Origin: CAZEAP01 sp964510315
GTDB lineage: Bacteria > Planctomycetota > Brocadiia > SM23-32
Length of the DNA: 64,000 nt
Direction: 5' to 3'
Assembly (NCBI GenBank): GCA_964510315.1
Contig: CAZEAP010000005.1
Coordinates: 68,635-132,634 of the forward strand
Below, piece by piece: positions 7,120 through 15,457 of this stretch. The position numbers were made by a program, and so were the translations under genes. Below the pieces are notes generated by a model. That model was given only the letters and a program-made list of their open reading frames with translations, was not told the origin of the DNA and made no database searches. The first letter of the stretch is position 1; the number at the start of each line of letters is the position of its first letter.

Positions 7120-8592
7120 ATGACCGTATTGCTCACAACGTCGGCCGCCCCCAAGCGCAGCCCTTTTCCCACGAATGAAAAAAGGCCGCCCGTGGGACTG
7201 GGCTTCCTCATCAGCGTGCTCAGGAAGTCCGGGCGGCGCGTCATCTTCCGAGACCCCTATCTGGAGTTCGACCCCGCCTTCCCCGGCGCGGACATGCTTG
7301 TGCGGGAAGGCGTGGACCTCGTAGGAATCTACTCCAACACGGTCTGCTTCCAGGACACCCTCAGGATGTGCCGCCGGCTGGAGCGTTTCCGCCGGGAAGG
7401 CCGATGGGAGGGACGCATTGCCGTGGGCGGACCCCATGCTTCGATCGCTCCGGACAGCCTGCCGAGCTACGTGGACCACGTCGTCGTCGGCGAAGGCGAG
7501 GGCCTCATCGTTGACCTCGCCGAAGGCCGCGCGCCGAAGGGGATCACAGAAGGCCCGTTGGTTGAAGACCTCGATTCGGTTCCCCGGCCGGCCTATGACC
7601 TGTTCAGCGAGATGCCCTACGACTTCGGCCACGCGGATTTGGAGCGGGAACCGGTCTACATGCTCAACACGAGCCGCGGGTGTTCCTACGCCTGCACGTT
7701 CTGCTCGGTTCGTTCCGTCTGGGGGCGCGGGTACCGCGCCATGAGCGCCGAGCGCGTCGCCGACGACGTAGAATGGCTTTGTGCCGACTACGGCGCCAGG
7801 GGAATCTACTTCCGAGAGGACCATTTCACGCTGAGTCGGGAGAGAACTCGCCTATTCTGCCGGGAAGTGCTGCGCCGGGACCTGGACGTCGTCTGGGCGT
7901 GCGAAAGCCGGGCCGACTCCCTTGACCCTGAACTGCTGCGGCTGATGCACCGAGCCGGCTGCCGGTGGCTCTACATCGGGGTTGAGAGCGGAAGTGAACG
8001 CATGCTGGAACGGCTGCGCAAAGAGGAGACGCTCGAGGACTTCCGAAAGGCCTTCCGCTGGTGCCGTCGCGCGGGCGTCCGCACCTACGCCTCTTTTATC
8101 GTCGGTGTGCCAGGCGAGACGCCGCACGACGTACTCCGGACGCTGCAGTTCGCGGACGAACTCAACGCCAACAGGACGATATTCAACGTGTTCGCCGGGC
8201 TTCCCGACAGTCCGCTGTACCGGGAAGCCATCCGGGACGGACTCGTGGAGCACGAAGACGAAAACGGACTCCTTTATCTGAAAGGTCACGACCTGCGGAC
8301 CCTCGGGGCCTATGGCCCCTGGAGCACACCGCTGATGATCCCAGGGCGCAAGTTTCGCCCGGGAGCGTGGGCTCTCAAATGGCTTTATCGTCTTACCAGG
8401 GGCTGGCCCCGCCTCAACGTCGCCCTCTGGCGGATAATGCGGCGGACGTTGCTGACCTGGGGCACGCGATACCTCGCCGGGAGAGACGAGGGTGATCCCG
8501 GGGCCTCGAAGCCCCGGCGCGGCGGAGCGCCGACCGCCGGCGCCCCTCCGCCTGCAAGAAGCTCCAACGGAGGTGAGAAACGTGAAGCCTGA
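7120..8592 (+). CDS. B12-binding-domain radical SAM enzyme
   Basis: 490 residues. An N-terminal cobalamin-binding-like half (residues about 1-160, with a VGGPHASIAPD and VVGEGEG layout) is followed by TSRGCSYACTFC, giving Cys188/192/195 for the [4Fe-4S] cluster, and then YIGVESGSERMLERL. This is the BchE/P-methylase architecture (class B radical SAM). Such enzymes methylate unactivated carbon or perform related rearrangements. Inside a glycan locus it may C-methylate or reshape a sugar or lipid carrier. The last 30 residues are low-complexity (Pro/Ala/Gly). The stop overlaps the next start by 11 bases, which suggests translational coupling. Confidence 0.9.
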   Translation: MTVLLTTSAAPKRSPFPTNEKRPPVGLGFLISVLRKSGRRVIFRDPYLEFDPAFPGADMLVREGVDLVGIYSNTVCFQDTLRMCRRLERFRREGRWEGRIAVGGPHASIAPDSLPSYVDHVVVGEGEGLIVDLAEGRAPKGITEGPLVEDLDSVPRPAYDLFSEMPYDFGHADLEREPVYMLNTSRGCSYACTFCSVRSVWGRGYRAMSAERVADDVEWLCADYGARGIYFREDHFTLSRERTRLFCREVLRRDLDVVWACESRADSLDPELLRLMHRAGCRWLYIGVESGSERMLERLRKEETLEDFRKAFRWCRRAGVRTYASFIVGVPGETPHDVLRTLQFADELNANRTIFNVFAGLPDSPLYREAIRDGLVEHEDENGLLYLKGHDLRTLGAYGPWSTPLMIPGRKFRPGAWALKWLYRLTRGWPRLNVALWRIMRRTLLTWGTRYLAGRDEGDPGASKPRRGGAPTAGAPPPARSSNGGEKREA

Positions 8593-9838
8593 GATCAGCG
8601 TCCTGATGAGCGTCTACAATGGCCAGGAACGGGTCGGCGCGGCGGTGGAGAGCCTGCTGGCGCAGACGTTCCAGGATTTCGAGCTGCTCATCGTTGACGA
8701 CGCCTCCACCGACGCAACTCCCGAGATTCTCTCCGGATACGAGGATCCGCGGCTGCGGGTTCTGCACAACGACCGGAACCTGGGCTTGACCCGTTCCCTC
8801 AACAGGGCGCTTCCCCGCGCGAATGCCCCGCTGGTGGCGCGCCAGGACCATGACGACGTCTCCGTACCGGGGCGGCTTCAACGCCAGGTTGCCTACATGC
8901 GGCAGCATCCCGAGTGTGTGGCACTCAGTTCCTGGTACGAACTCGTGACGGAGGAAGGCGAGGTTCACAAGCGCCGGCCTCCGGTCCGAGACACCGCGAT
9001 ACGTTGGAAGCTGCTCTTCGGGACCCCCCTCGCCCATCCGGCCCTGATGGCCCGCACCGCGGCGCTGCGGAAAATCGACGGATACGACGAGGCGCTGCCG
9101 TTCGCCCAGGACTACGATCTGGAATGCCGCCTCGCCGACGTGGGACGCCTGCATAACCTGCCGGAATACCTGGTGACCAAGGCCGAGAGGAGCCGCGCCA
9201 TCTCGGTCAGTAAAGGCGACGAACAGCGCCGCCTGGCGCAGCAGATCGGGTGCCGCCGCATCGGGCGGCTTCTCGGCTCCGAGCCAGTCAGACCCGAACT
9301 GCGCGGGGCGGCCAGGCAGTTCCTCGTTGGCAGATGCCTGCCCACTCGGGTGCCGGTGGAGGCGGGTGTGAAGTTCAGTCTGAAGCTGGCGCGGCGCTTC
9401 GCGGAAGCTCATGACTGCCCGGAGTTCGTCTCCCGACAGCTCGCCTTCGTCCTTCAGGAAGTCGCGGAGTCCGCGGACCGTCACTTCGACGGAGGAAGGG
9501 AACAGGCCCTCCAGCGCGCCCGGGCGAGCTGGCTGGTAGCTCGGAGCGGTCTGGTCACACATCCGGTCAAAGTGCCCATCAGCCTGCTGGCCGAGCCGTC
9601 TCTGGTGGCGGAGATGCTGGAGGAACGGGAAGCCGCGCGGAGGGTCGGCTCGCAGGAGATGATCCGGCAGGTTCTTACTCGATGCCTGCTGAGCGAGGTC
9701 CCCAGGTCCCAGCTCATCGGGGAGTTCAGGCGGCGTCGGCTTGTGGACGAACTGCCCGGAACCTTGCTGCTGAAAGCGGCCTGGCGCCGCCTGCGACGGA
9801 AGATCACCGGCAAAGCAGAGCACGGACCGGAGGCATAG
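8582..9838 (+). CDS. Family 2 glycosyltransferase
   Basis: 418 residues. It starts ISVLMSVYNGQERVGAAVES, with FELLIVDDASTDATPE and the metal-binding RQDHDD; HPECVALSSWYEL and FAQDYDLECRL complete a GT-A fold of about 230 residues. The remaining about 180 residues are helical and of unknown role. Start GTG 8582 follows GGAGGTGA at 8569 and lies inside the end of the radical SAM gene. It is a clear paralogue of the 15454 gene, sharing RLQRQV-HPEC-SSWY. Donor and linkage are unknown. Confidence 0.9.
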   Translation: MKPEISVLMSVYNGQERVGAAVESLLAQTFQDFELLIVDDASTDATPEILSGYEDPRLRVLHNDRNLGLTRSLNRALPRANAPLVARQDHDDVSVPGRLQRQVAYMRQHPECVALSSWYELVTEEGEVHKRRPPVRDTAIRWKLLFGTPLAHPALMARTAALRKIDGYDEALPFAQDYDLECRLADVGRLHNLPEYLVTKAERSRAISVSKGDEQRRLAQQIGCRRIGRLLGSEPVRPELRGAARQFLVGRCLPTRVPVEAGVKFSLKLARRFAEAHDCPEFVSRQLAFVLQEVAESADRHFDGGREQALQRARASWLVARSGLVTHPVKVPISLLAEPSLVAEMLEEREAARRVGSQEMIRQVLTRCLLSEVPRSQLIGEFRRRRLVDELPGTLLLKAAWRRLRRKITGKAEHGPEA

Positions 9839-9842
9839 ATAA

Positions 9843-11384
9843 TTGGCTGACAGACGCGTACTCATCATCGGGATCGACGGCGGAACCTGGCGGATACTCG
9901 ATCGCGCCATGGCCGGCGGACACATGCCGTTCCTCAAGGGCCTGAGCGAACGCGGTCGGCGCGCCCTCATGCAGTCCACGCTCCCCGCCAACACCCCCGC
10001 CGCCTGGACGGCCTTCCAGACCGGCCTGCCGCCGGCCAAAAGCGGCGTCTATGACTTCCGCCGCTGGAACCGCACCACCCGCCGGGAGGAGCTGATCGAC
10101 TCCCGCGCTCTCCCCCGCACCATCTGGGAGGTGGCCGGGGATCACGACCGCCGCGTCGGGTTCCTCAACCTGCCCCTCACCTTCCCGCCCTTCCCGGTCA
10201 ACGGCTTTAGCATCTCCGGGTTCACCACGCCCGGGCCCGATGCGGACTGGACCCGTCCGCGCTCGCTCAAAGCCGACCTGCTGGAGGCGGTCCCCGACTA
10301 CGAGATCGTGCTGGACAAGAAGGTGAACAGCTACCGTCCGGCCAAAGACCTGGAGGGTGCGCTCGACTACATGTCCGGGCTGGTGCAGCAGCGGACGGCA
10401 GCCTCCGAATATCTGCTCGGCCGGTTCGACCTCGATCTCTACATGGTGCACTTCCACGCCAGCGATTTCATGCAGCATTCCGGCTGGGCCTTCCTCGACC
10501 CCGATCACGAACTCTACGAGCCCGAGAAAAACGAGCGCATCTTCCGTCGCCTCTACGCCCGGCTGGACGACGGGATGCGGCGGGTGGTGGAGGCGTTCGA
10601 CGCCCGCAGCGACCGGCCCTTCAGCCTGTTCGTGGTCTCCGACCACGGCTTCGAGGCACACGAGCGGACCTTCTACCTGGGCAACTGGCTGGGCGGCGGG
10701 CGGCCCGGCCTCCGAAGGAAAATCGCCAACCGATGCCGCAGGGGCGTGATGAAGCTGCTGAACTTCGTCGCCCGGGTGGATACGCTGAACCTGCGGAAGG
10801 CGCTGCTCCCGAAGCGGGCCCGCCGTGCCGTGGCCGACCGCGCCTTCCGGCCCGGAGAGAGCGGCAAAAAACCCCGCCCCGTGGCCCTGGCCCGGGGGCT
10901 TGCCGGCGAAGCGTTCCTCTTCCTCAACACCGACTCACCGGAAGCCCGGGAAGCCTGGGGCGGCCTGAAAGAGCGGCTCCTCCGGATCACCGATCCGGAG
11001 ACCGGCCGACGCCCCATCCGGCAGATACACGACGTACCCTCCGGCTACGACCCCCAATGGATGCCGGACCGCATAGTCGAGCCGGCGGAAGGTTACGCCC
11101 TGGTGGGAGACCGCCGCCTGAACAAGCCGATCTTCGAAGGGGTCGACGCCCGGGAGCAGTACCAGGCGGGCAAACACCACCGCGACGGCATCTTCGTCGC
11201 CGTGGATGAGGACGCCGAATACCCCGACAGGATCCCCATCGAGCGGATGGCCGGCATCGTGCTGAACCGGCTCGGGGTGCCGCCGGAAGGCCTGGGCGAA
11301 CCCGTCGAGAGGGACCGCGCCGTCAGCGAAAAAGAACAGGCCGCCGTGCGCAAGACACTGGAACAACTGGGCTACATGTCCTGA
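9843..11384 (+). CDS. NPP-type alkaline-phosphatase-superfamily protein (phosphodiesterase/phosphotransferase)
   Basis: 513 residues. VLIIGIDGGTWRILD provides the first metal Asp. STLPANTPAAWTAFQTG carries Thr about 51 at the nucleophile site and matches the TPPAW form of archaeal and bacterial NPP-like proteins. HASDFMQHSGW and VVSDHGFEAH give the remaining metal ligands. Known: nucleotide pyrophosphatase/phosphodiesterase relatives use Thr to attack phosphate diesters. No signal peptide is visible. TTG start 9843 follows CGGAGG. It is the last gene before the repeat array. It is the fourth superfamily member of the locus and the only NPP-like one. Confidence 0.85.
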   Translation: MADRRVLIIGIDGGTWRILDRAMAGGHMPFLKGLSERGRRALMQSTLPANTPAAWTAFQTGLPPAKSGVYDFRRWNRTTRREELIDSRALPRTIWEVAGDHDRRVGFLNLPLTFPPFPVNGFSISGFTTPGPDADWTRPRSLKADLLEAVPDYEIVLDKKVNSYRPAKDLEGALDYMSGLVQQRTAASEYLLGRFDLDLYMVHFHASDFMQHSGWAFLDPDHELYEPEKNERIFRRLYARLDDGMRRVVEAFDARSDRPFSLFVVSDHGFEAHERTFYLGNWLGGGRPGLRRKIANRCRRGVMKLLNFVARVDTLNLRKALLPKRARRAVADRAFRPGESGKKPRPVALARGLAGEAFLFLNTDSPEAREAWGGLKERLLRITDPETGRRPIRQIHDVPSGYDPQWMPDRIVEPAEGYALVGDRRLNKPIFEGVDAREQYQAGKHHRDGIFVAVDEDAEYPDRIPIERMAGIVLNRLGVPPEGLGEPVERDRAVSEKEQAAVRKTLEQLGYMS

Positions 11385-11421
11385 GCACAGTCGAAGGAAG
11401 GAAACAGGAATGAACCAGGCT

Positions 11422-11508
11422 GTCTCGCCCTTTCAGGGCTCATTTGTGGGGGCGTCCCGCAGACCCAGGGCTGCGCCCTGGGCTGGTATGTCAGGCTCCT
11501 TCAGAGCC
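11422..11508 (-). repeat. Inverted copy of the hairpin-repeat module
   Basis: Three inverted repeats in a row: GCCCT-TTC-AGGGC (about 11427-11439), CCCAGGGC-TGC-GCCCTGGG (11464-11482) and GGCTC-CTTCA-GAGCC (11494-11508). Read on the minus strand, the order and linkers (GAGCCTGACATACCAGCCC) parallel the unit at 11658. It is therefore a diverged copy in opposite orientation flanking the tandem array. Confidence 0.7.
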
Positions 11509-11657
11509 AAAAGACCAGACACCTCGGCACGCGGGCGGAGGGATGGGATCATGTTCTTCTTCGGTCCGCGGCCAGGTATGTTGCGCCCCGTTTAGGCTCC
11601 TTACGGCCGATTCCCAGCGGAAAAGGTTCTTTACCGGCGGGGAGGGCCAAGAAGAGG

Positions 11658-12086
11658 TTTGAGCCCGGAGGGCTCAGACATAAAAGCCCGGGGCGAAGCC
11701 CCGGGTGTTGAGACCATCGGCAGCATAATGGAGCCCTGAAAGGGCGAGACATAACCGGACCCCGGGAGGAGGACCGCAAAGGCCTTTGAGCCCGGAGGGC
11801 TCAGACATAAAAGCCCGGGGCGAAGCCCCGGGTGTTGAGACCAACGGCAGCATAATGGAGCCCTGAAAAGGCGAGACATAACCGGACCCCGGGAGGAGGA
11901 CCGCAAAGGCGTTTGAGCCCGGAGGGCTCAGACATAAAAGCCCGGGGCGAAGCCCCGGGTGCTGCGACCAACGGCAGCATAATGGAGCCCTGAAAGGGCG
12001 AGACATAACCGGACCCCGGGAGGAGGACCGCAAACGCCTTTGAGCCCGAAGGGCTCAGACATAAAAGCCCGGGGCGAAGCCCCGGG
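11658..12086 (+). repeat. Tandem array: three 127-bp units plus a 48-base partial unit, rich in hairpins
   Basis: Units begin at 11658, 11785, 11912 and 12039, exactly 127 bases apart and nearly identical. Each full unit holds GAGCCC-GGA-GGGCTC, CCCGGGGC-GAA-GCCCCGGG and GCCCT-GAA-AGGGC, i.e. hairpins with 3-base loops separated by GACATAA-type linkers. Since 127 is not a multiple of 3, ORFs run through in all frames with no codon logic. They are artefacts. A decayed hairpin continues at 12111-12125. The rest of the 11385-12212 gap shows no gene. The role is unknown: mobile or REP-like repeat, RNA processing or transcript insulation. Confidence 0.95.
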
Positions 12087-12212
12087 AACCGGAGGAACAA
12101 AACCAAGAAAAGCCCTGAAAGGCCGAAACACGAGAATGTGAGCTTGAAGGAACCTGGGCTTGCACGCTGAAACGCCGACGAGCCCTTATTCTGTCCTGAA
12201 CGGACGGGAAGA

Positions 12213-14360
12213 ATGACCACACACAACCACAACGTCCCGCCGGCCGACGGGCCGCTTGTCTCGGTGGCCGTCTGCACCTACGGCCGGCCGGACCTGCTGG
12301 CCGTCGCGCTGAGCAGCCTGGCCCGCCAGACGGCGCCGCGGCAGGACTTCGAGGTGCTGGTGGTGGACAATGAACCGTCCGAGAGGACCCGCGCTGTGGC
12401 GGCGGGATTCAGCCCCGACCTGGACCTCCGCTACATCGTCCAGCCGAAGACCGGCCTGAGCCATGCCCGCAACGCCGCCTGGCGGCGGGCGCGCGGATGG
12501 TACGTCGCCTACCTCGACGACGACGCAAAGGCCGCCCCGGACTGGGTGCAGCACATCTGCCGTATACTGCGCTCCGACGACCCGCCGGATGTCTTCGGCG
12601 GCAAGATACTGCCCTTCCATCACGGAGAATGCCCCGACTGGGTGGACGAGGACGTGTTCAGCGTCACCTGCGACCTGCACGATCTCGGAGACGACCCATG
12701 CCGACGGGACGAGCCGCCCTTCCTCTGGGGCTCCAATATCGCCATCCGGAGGGACCTGCTGGAGGGGCTGGGAGGCTTCAGCCCGAAGCTGGGCATGAGC
12801 GGTAAGGGCGCTTACTACGGTGAGGAATCGGACTTCCAGTTCCGGGTGTTCCAGGAAGGCGGTTCCATCTGGTACTTCCCGGAACTGGTAGTCTACCACC
12901 TGAGCCGCCCGGAGAAACGGCGGATCGCCTCGCTGATCAAGCTCCAGTGGGCCCACGGCGCCTCGCACGTGTCGGTGATGGCCCATCAGGGGGCGCGGTT
13001 CGGCGCAACAGAGGGTTTTCGGCAGGCTTTCCGGGGAGCCCGGCGCTTCGTGCGGGGGCTTATCGAGTGGCCGCTGCGCGACAGGCGGCGCTACCCGCGC
13101 CCGGAGCCCTACTGCATGGACACCGTGGTGCCGGCCGCCGGCATGATGAGCACGGGGCTGACGAAACTGCGGATCAGCCTGGGCAGGGCCTTCCGTTTCG
13201 CGTCGGATGATGAAGGCGATGCGTGGAGGGCCGAAACCCGACACCGCCCCTCTTTCCGGATGAGCCCGCGTTTCGAGGAGGGCCTCGTCTCGGTCATCAT
13301 GCCGGCCTACAACCGGGAGTGGATCATCGAGGAGACCCTGGAGTGCGTCCGGCGGCAGACCTACCGGCCGATCGAGTTGGTGGTGGTGGACGACGGCTCC
13401 ACCGACGGGACGGCCCGGGCGGTCGAGCGATTCGCGGAGTCGGCGGGCGACGATCTGAACGTCCGCTGCCTTCGGAAAGAGAACGAAGGGGCCAACACGG
13501 CCCGCAACTACGGCCTGGAGCGCTGCCGGGGGGAGTTCATCCAGTTCCTCGACTCCGACGACGTCATCATGCCGGACAAGATAGAGCGGCAGGTGGAGCT
13601 GATGCGCCGCGAGCCGGAGGTGCAGTACGTCTTCTCCGCGTTCAAGATACTTCGTCACGAGAGCGGCGAGGTGGACGAGGGCCTCGCGGCGGAATTCTCC
13701 GGCGACCGCGATGAGCTGCTCGACGGCATGATCGAGATGGCGAACCTGCCGCTGTGGACGGTCAACGGCCTGTATCGGCGCGGGCTGTGCCGGCGGATAG
13801 GGCCCTGGGAGACCCGCTGGCAGATACATGATCGGCTCTACAACACCCGGCTTCTGCTGACGAACGTTCCCCTCCGCTACGTCCCGGAGGTGCACGCGCT
13901 GATGCGGCGTCACGAGCGGGAACGCTGGACCGCCCACACCTGGGAGCCGGAACGGATGATGTCCCACCGGCGCGGATGGCTGGAGCTGGTGAAGCTGCTG
14001 AGGCTATCCGGCGAGCTGAACCGCCGCCGCCGGCGAATACTGATGTCCTCCTTCGCGCACCTGGCCAGGGGAATGCTGGAAGCGGGCCACCGGGACGTCG
14101 CCCGACGGCTCCTGCTGGATGGACTGCGCGTGGCCCCGAGGGGACGCCGCACGCCCCTCGCCGCCGCACTGCTGACCTTCAATGTGCCGGGGAAGGCCGA
14201 AGGCGTGAGAGCCGTCCGGCCCAGGCGGCTCTCAGCGACCGGCGCCCGGCTGGGCCGACTGCTTCGGTCCGCCGCGCGGGTCTACCGGCGCCGGGGAGTG
14301 AAGGCGATATTTGCGAAGACGTTCGGCAGAATCCGCAGAGCGCTTGGAGGCGGCACGTGA
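12213..14360 (+). CDS. Two-domain family 2 glycosyltransferase
   Basis: 715 residues with two GT-A domains. The first (about 15-300) has VSVAVCTYGRPDLLAVALSS, YLDDDAKAAPDW and a wide insert WVDEDVFSVTCDL. The second (about 362-620) has VSVIMPAYNREWIIEETLEC, VVVDDGSTDGTARAV and FLDSDDVIMPDK. About 95 residues of basic helical tail follow. A bifunctional enzyme adding two sugars is possible. Domain 2 is strikingly similar to the whole next protein. The ATG start follows GGGAAGA. The stop overlaps the next GTG start by 4 bases. Confidence 0.92.
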   Translation: MTTHNHNVPPADGPLVSVAVCTYGRPDLLAVALSSLARQTAPRQDFEVLVVDNEPSERTRAVAAGFSPDLDLRYIVQPKTGLSHARNAAWRRARGWYVAYLDDDAKAAPDWVQHICRILRSDDPPDVFGGKILPFHHGECPDWVDEDVFSVTCDLHDLGDDPCRRDEPPFLWGSNIAIRRDLLEGLGGFSPKLGMSGKGAYYGEESDFQFRVFQEGGSIWYFPELVVYHLSRPEKRRIASLIKLQWAHGASHVSVMAHQGARFGATEGFRQAFRGARRFVRGLIEWPLRDRRRYPRPEPYCMDTVVPAAGMMSTGLTKLRISLGRAFRFASDDEGDAWRAETRHRPSFRMSPRFEEGLVSVIMPAYNREWIIEETLECVRRQTYRPIELVVVDDGSTDGTARAVERFAESAGDDLNVRCLRKENEGANTARNYGLERCRGEFIQFLDSDDVIMPDKIERQVELMRREPEVQYVFSAFKILRHESGEVDEGLAAEFSGDRDELLDGMIEMANLPLWTVNGLYRRGLCRRIGPWETRWQIHDRLYNTRLLLTNVPLRYVPEVHALMRRHERERWTAHTWEPERMMSHRRGWLELVKLLRLSGELNRRRRRILMSSFAHLARGMLEAGHRDVARRLLLDGLRVAPRGRRTPLAAALLTFNVPGKAEGVRAVRPRRLSATGARLGRLLRSAARVYRRRGVKAIFAKTFGRIRRALGGGT

Positions 14361-15457
14361 GCGAAACCACCGACAGGGCGAACCACGACCTGAAGCCGCC
14401 GGCCCTGCGGATGCCGGCCGATTTCCGCCAGGACCTCGTCTCGGTCATCATGCCGGTCTACAACCGGGAGTGGATCCTCGAGGAGACCCTGGATTGCATC
14501 CGGGAGCAGACCTACCGTCCCATCGAACTGGTCGTCGTGGACGACGGGTCCACGGACCGCACGCCCGACGTCGTGCGCGCGTTTGGGGAGTCCAGCGGAG
14601 AGGGCATCCGGTTGACTTGCCTGCGGCAGGAGAACCTGGGCGCCAACGCGGCCCGAAACCGCGGCCTGGAGGCATCCCGCGGCGAGTTCATCCAATTTCT
14701 TGACAGCGACGATTTGATCGTGCCGGAGAAACTCTCCCGCCAGGTCGAGGTGATGGGGGAGCAGCCCCGGGTGCAGTACGTCTTCGCCCGATGGCAGATA
14801 CTCTACCAGGAGAGCGGCCGGAAAGGGGACCCGTGGCCGGAGGACTTCACGCCCGACCGGCAGGACCTGCTGGACGCCATGATCACCCTCTACGCGCATC
14901 CGACTCTGCCGGTCTGCTCGATCAACGGACTCTACCGGCGCTCCCTGTGCCGCCGGATCGGCCCCTGGGAGACGCGCTGGCAGATCCACGACCGGCATTA
15001 CCACACGCGGATGCTTCTGCTCGGGGAGCCTTACCGTTTCATCCCGCCGGTTCACGCTTACGTGCGGCTGCACGAGGGATTCCGCGCGGGGCACCATGCG
15101 GCCCGGGCCGGTCGGCTGGCCTCTCACCGGCTGGGCTGGCACGCGATGGAGGCCCTGTTCGAAGAGGCCGGCGAAATCAACCTCCGACGCCGCCGCATCC
15201 TGGCCCGATCATACCGGGACCTCGCCGGGCTCGCCCTCGGGGCCGGCGCACCGGAACTCGCCCGGCGGTTCACCGCCGACGCGCTCCGGACGGCCCCGGC
15301 CGCCTTCCGCCTCCGGCTCCGCGCGGAAGCCCTTTTTGACCGTATGCCCGGCGCGGAACTGCTTCGGGCCGCCGCGCACTCCTACGACGAGGGAGGCGCC
15401 GCGCTTCTGATGAAACGCACGTTGAGCAAGCTCTGGTCGAGGCCGGGACCCGCATGA
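14357..15457 (+). CDS. Family 2 glycosyltransferase, duplicate of the preceding C-terminal domain
   Basis: 366 residues. VSVIMPVYNREWILEETLDC, VVVDDGSTDRTPDVV and FLDSDDLIVPEK give a GT-A fold. GPWETRWQIHDR also occurs in the 12213 protein at the corresponding place. Start GTG 14357 is chosen because GGAGG lies at 14346 and it forms a GTGA overlap with the previous stop. The similarity runs past the catalytic core into the helical tail, so duplication followed by divergence is the simplest reading. The substrate is unknown. Confidence 0.9.
   Translation: MSETTDRANHDLKPPALRMPADFRQDLVSVIMPVYNREWILEETLDCIREQTYRPIELVVVDDGSTDRTPDVVRAFGESSGEGIRLTCLRQENLGANAARNRGLEASRGEFIQFLDSDDLIVPEKLSRQVEVMGEQPRVQYVFARWQILYQESGRKGDPWPEDFTPDRQDLLDAMITLYAHPTLPVCSINGLYRRSLCRRIGPWETRWQIHDRHYHTRMLLLGEPYRFIPPVHAYVRLHEGFRAGHHAARAGRLASHRLGWHAMEALFEEAGEINLRRRRILARSYRDLAGLALGAGAPELARRFTADALRTAPAAFRLRLRAEALFDRMPGAELLRAAAHSYDEGGAALLMKRTLSKLWSRPGPA

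Noticed and set aside
11658..12086. CRISPR array
   Set aside because: Units are 127-bp direct tandem copies without unique spacers, and no cas gene is present.
11549..12277. Five overlapping ORFs across the tandem array
   Set aside because: They arise because a 127-bp repeat stays open in every frame; text such as PGASPRAFMSEPSGLK is just translated hairpins, with no ribosome site or family.
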